Assembly: GCA_018816925.1 (NCBI GenBank)
Contig: JAHIUP010000058.1
Span: 1-7,288, forward strand
DNA from: Patescibacteria group bacterium
GTDB lineage: Bacteria; Patescibacteriota; Minisyncoccia; Minisyncoccales; UBA10102
Direction of reading: 5' to 3'
Length of the DNA stretch: 7,288 bases
Shown here one piece after another: positions 5,538-7,288 of this stretch (position 1 is the stretch's first letter; every line of letters starts with the position of its first letter). A program made the translations under genes and the position numbers. The notes beneath the pieces were generated by a model. It did not search any database. It worked only from the letters and a program-made list of their open reading frames with translations, and was not told the DNA's origin.

Positions 5538-6743
5538 ATGAAGTTCAATTATCAGGCACGGGATAAGAAGGGGGAGGTGAGGTCGGGGGTTGTGGAGGCC
5601 TCCACAGAGGAGACCGCCCTTCAGATTCTTGACCGCCACGGCCTGTACGTGACCATTCTAGAGCAGGCGCAGAAGGCGCCTATATTGGGGAAGCGCATTG
5701 AGCTGTTTAGCAGGATTTCTCGAAAGGACGTGATGGTATTTTCCAGGCAGCTCGCCATTATGTTCCGCTCGCAGGTGCCCCTTGTGGAGGCGCTCCAGAC
5801 AATCGCGATGCAGTTGGAGAATGAGGCATTCCGGGAGCGGCTCCAGAAGGTTTCCGAAGATGTGGAGGCGGGCACTCCGCTTTCCGATGCTCTTTCCCGA
5901 CATACGGACGCCTTCTCCTCTTTCTATATCAACATGGTGAAGTCGGGAGAGGTCTCGGGTACGCTTTCGGACGTGCTCGGATACCTGGCAGACCACGAGG
6001 AACGGGAGTACGACCTGCAGAGCAAGATAAAAGGGGCGTTCGTGTATCCTGCCTTCGTGGTGTTCATTGCGGGGGCAGTGCTCTTTTTGATGATGTTTTA
6101 CGTCATTCCGAACATTTCCAAGATTATCAGTGAGACGGGGGCGGAGCTTCCTCCCATCACGCGAGTGGTAATGGCGCTTTCCGCTTTCGTGCGCGTCTGG
6201 TGGTGGCTTTTATTTCTCGGCCTTGGGGGAAGCATTGTTTCCTTTCTTCGGTACCTCAAGACCTCGGGAGGCAAGCGCTTCTGGGGCATATACTCTCTGA
6301 AGATTCCCATGTTTGGTTCCTTTCTCCGCATGATCTACCTTACTAGGTTTGCGGAGAATCTCGCCACCCTGGTCGCGGGGGGTATTCCCATTGTGCAGGC
6401 GCTCGAGATTACCGGGCGCATCATAGGAAACGTGAAGTACGAGAGTATTGTGGAGGAGGCCAAGGAGGGGGTTCGAAGAGGAGAGCGCATAAGCTCCGTA
6501 CTCAAGCAGTATCCCGCGGAGTTTCCCCCCGTGTTCACACAGATGATGTTTGTAGGAGAGAAGTCCGGTTCCTTAGATAAGGTGTTGGAGAACGTGGTGA
6601 GCTTTTATCAAAAGGAAGTGGAGAGGTCCATAGAGGGATTTCTCGGAGTTCTGGAGCCCGCCCTCATCGTCGTGCTCGGGCTCGTGGTGGGAGGCCTCAT
6701 GGTTTCGGTTTTGATGCCTCTTTATCAATCCCTCTCTTTCTAG
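5538..6743 (+). CDS. pilC: PilC, type IV pilus inner-membrane platform protein (GspF family)
   Basis: PilC is the polytopic membrane platform contacted by PilB and PilT, which moves pilins into or out of the fibre. The 401-residue protein has the complete family layout. An N-terminal region FNYQARDKKGEVRSGVVEAS (3-22) is followed by the first T2SSF repeat from about 68 (FSRQLAIMFRSQVPLVEAL) and membrane helices at about 169-191 and 219-238. A second T2SSF repeat from about 270 (RFAENLATLVAGGIPIVQAL) includes the signature GEKSGSLDKVLENVVSFYQKEVE (340-362, paired with KSGEVSGTLSDVLGYL at 135-150). A final helix spans about 371-394. The ATG lies 3 nt after the pilT stop without a visible Shine-Dalgarno sequence. 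No defects are seen. Confidence 0.96.
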   Translation: MKFNYQARDKKGEVRSGVVEASTEETALQILDRHGLYVTILEQAQKAPILGKRIELFSRISRKDVMVFSRQLAIMFRSQVPLVEALQTIAMQLENEAFRERLQKVSEDVEAGTPLSDALSRHTDAFSSFYINMVKSGEVSGTLSDVLGYLADHEEREYDLQSKIKGAFVYPAFVVFIAGAVLFLMMFYVIPNISKIISETGAELPPITRVVMALSAFVRVWWWLLFLGLGGSIVSFLRYLKTSGGKRFWGIYSLKIPMFGSFLRMIYLTRFAENLATLVAGGIPIVQALEITGRIIGNVKYESIVEEAKEGVRRGERISSVLKQYPAEFPPVFTQMMFVGEKSGSLDKVLENVVSFYQKEVERSIEGFLGVLEPALIVVLGLVVGGLMVSVLMPLYQSLSF

Positions 6744-6745
6744 AT

Positions 6746-6754
6746 TGTGGATAA
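6746..6754 (-). other. Exact DnaA-box nonamer between pilC and the prepilin gene
   Basis: TGTGGATAA on the + strand is the reverse complement of the consensus DnaA box TTATCCACA. It begins 3 nt after the pilC stop and lies about 30 bp upstream of the prepilin -10 box. I saw no second box, so an origin is unlikely. DnaA-dependent regulation or chance are both possible. Confidence 0.4.
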
Positions 6755-6759
6755 ATATA

Positions 6760-6789
6760 TTGCATGATGTTATTTCCAAGAGGTATAAT
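6760..6789 (+). promoter_or_regulatory. Promoter of the prepilin gene (perfect -10, weak -35)
   Basis: TATAAT at 6784-6789 is a perfect sigma-70-type -10 box, with TTGCAT (6760-6765) 18 bp upstream as a poor -35 element. Transcription would begin around 6795-6797, only 3-5 nt before the prepilin ATG at 6800, giving an almost leaderless mRNA. A separate promoter fits the need for far more pilin than machinery. Confidence 0.6.
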
Positions 6790-6799
6790 ACAAGAGAGT

Positions 6800-7264
6800 A
6801 TGCAGAAAAGGGGATTCACTCTTATAGAATTGCTCGTTGTAATCGCCATCATCGGGATTCTGTCTACCACCGTGCTTGTGTCGCTGGGAGGAGCGCGAGA
6901 GAAGGCAATGGACGCGAAGCGCCAGGCAGACCTTCGTCAGATTCTTCTTGCAATGGAGCTGGATTATTCGGGAGACGGAAAGTATTCCGTATCCGATTCC
7001 ATGCCAGATAAAATTCCCTGCGATACGAGTCCCCCGAGCTGTACGGGAACGGGGGACGGGAAGTATATGAATCCCGTGCCAACGGAGCTTGATGGTTCTT
7101 CCTACGCATGGCTGGATAACAACCTTGCGGGGGGAACGGCTCTCGAATGCAGCGAGCAGAGTTACTGTGTGTACACCGAGATGAGCGGAGGAACGTATTA
7201 CGTCGCCTCCCCTCAAGGCACGAAGGACATTGGGGAAAGCCCACCCGTCTCTTGCCCTTGTTGA
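6800..7264 (+). CDS. Type IV prepilin / pilin-like protein
   Basis: This 154-residue protein carries the class III signal MQKRG|FTLIELLVVIAIIGIL. The short basic leader ends at Gly5, the mature protein starts at Phe6 (+1), Glu10 is the conserved Glu at +5, and the hydrophobic N-terminal helix runs to about residue 28. It would be cleaved and N-methylated by a prepilin peptidase and built into the fibre. The C-terminal domain follows the GspG-like pattern (AKRQADLRQI helix, YMNPVPTEL, YAWLDN, YCVYTEM, YYVASPQG). It has six cysteines (74, 81, 117, 123, 152, 154) and an Asp/Gly-rich loop DYSGDGKYSVSD (55-66), with SGDGKY echoed as TGDGKY at 84-89. The frame is open to an ATG at 6764, but that leader would span the promoter, so I chose 6800. 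It could be the major pilin or a minor or pseudo-pilin. Confidence 0.9.
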   Translation: MQKRGFTLIELLVVIAIIGILSTTVLVSLGGAREKAMDAKRQADLRQILLAMELDYSGDGKYSVSDSMPDKIPCDTSPPSCTGTGDGKYMNPVPTELDGSSYAWLDNNLAGGTALECSEQSYCVYTEMSGGTYYVASPQGTKDIGESPPVSCPC

Positions 7265-7287
7265 CACAGTTCTTTTTGGTGTACAAT
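7261..7287 (+). promoter_or_regulatory. Putative promoter overlapping the prepilin stop codon
   Basis: TTGACA (7261-7266) is a perfect -35 hexamer that spans the prepilin TGA stop. TACAAT (7282-7287) matches five of six -10 positions. The 15-bp spacer is shorter than the usual 16-18, which lowers confidence. It would drive the next gene beyond the window, possibly another pilin. Confidence 0.42.
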
Positions 7288-7288
7288 A

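Noticed and set aside
4902..5639. 245-codon open frame on the minus strand opposite pilT
   Set aside because: It lies antisense to the highly conserved pilT and its translation has no recognisable domain; it is a shadow of biased codon use.
6764..6799. Earlier ATG for the prepilin giving a 17-residue leader
   Set aside because: Possible in principle, but the perfect -10 box lies inside it and the 5-residue MQKRG leader is typical.
4092..7264. Alternative genetic code with UGA as glycine
   Set aside because: pilB and the prepilin both end at TGA at the expected family length, and the pilB TGA forms a standard ATGA overlap.

Overview
The window holds most of a type IV pilus (T4P) assembly operon. 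All genes are on the + strand, in the order pilM (5' end missing), pilN, pilO, a small pilP-like gene, pilB, a single-domain response regulator, pilT, pilC, and a type IV prepilin. The protein architectures and the gene order, with no outer-membrane secretin or full-length PilP, suggest a monoderm-like member of the Candidate Phyla Radiation (Patescibacteria), possibly a Parcubacteria-type lineage with fairly high coding GC. That placement is inferred from protein style and from remembered operon layouts, not from a search. TGA is used as a stop (pilB, prepilin), which argues against the UGA=Gly code of Gracilibacteria and Absconditabacteria.

Region by region: 1-837 encodes the C-terminal part of the actin-like protein PilM. 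838-1001 is the only long gap in the pilM-pilC block. It is about 31% GC by hand count and holds an imperfect large inverted repeat with short degenerate CGAAAT units. It ends in a small hairpin whose loop carries the pilN ribosome-binding site. From 1002 to 6743 seven genes are packed with gaps or overlaps of a few bases: pilN, pilO, the pilP-like gene, pilB, the CheY-like regulator, pilT and pilC. Few have a recognisable Shine-Dalgarno sequence, so translational coupling is likely. After pilC a 56-bp spacer contains an exact DnaA-box nonamer and a perfect TATAAT a few bases before the prepilin start. The prepilin gene ends at 7264, and a TTGACA/TACAAT pair at the window edge probably starts the next unit.

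How the genes work together: PilM (cytoplasmic) docks on the N-terminus of PilN. PilN, PilO and the small pilP-like protein form the inner-membrane alignment complex. PilC is the platform protein turned by the hexameric motors PilB (extension) and PilT (retraction). The prepilin is processed at its G/F site by a prepilin peptidase that is not in this window, and is then polymerised. The response regulator lies between the two antagonistic motors and is a good candidate for switching extension and retraction. I see no wholly unknown system. The most notable points are the reduced PilP-like stub, the regulator placed between the motors, altered motifs in PilT, the palindromic repeat with a hairpin-held RBS, and the near-leaderless pilin promoter.
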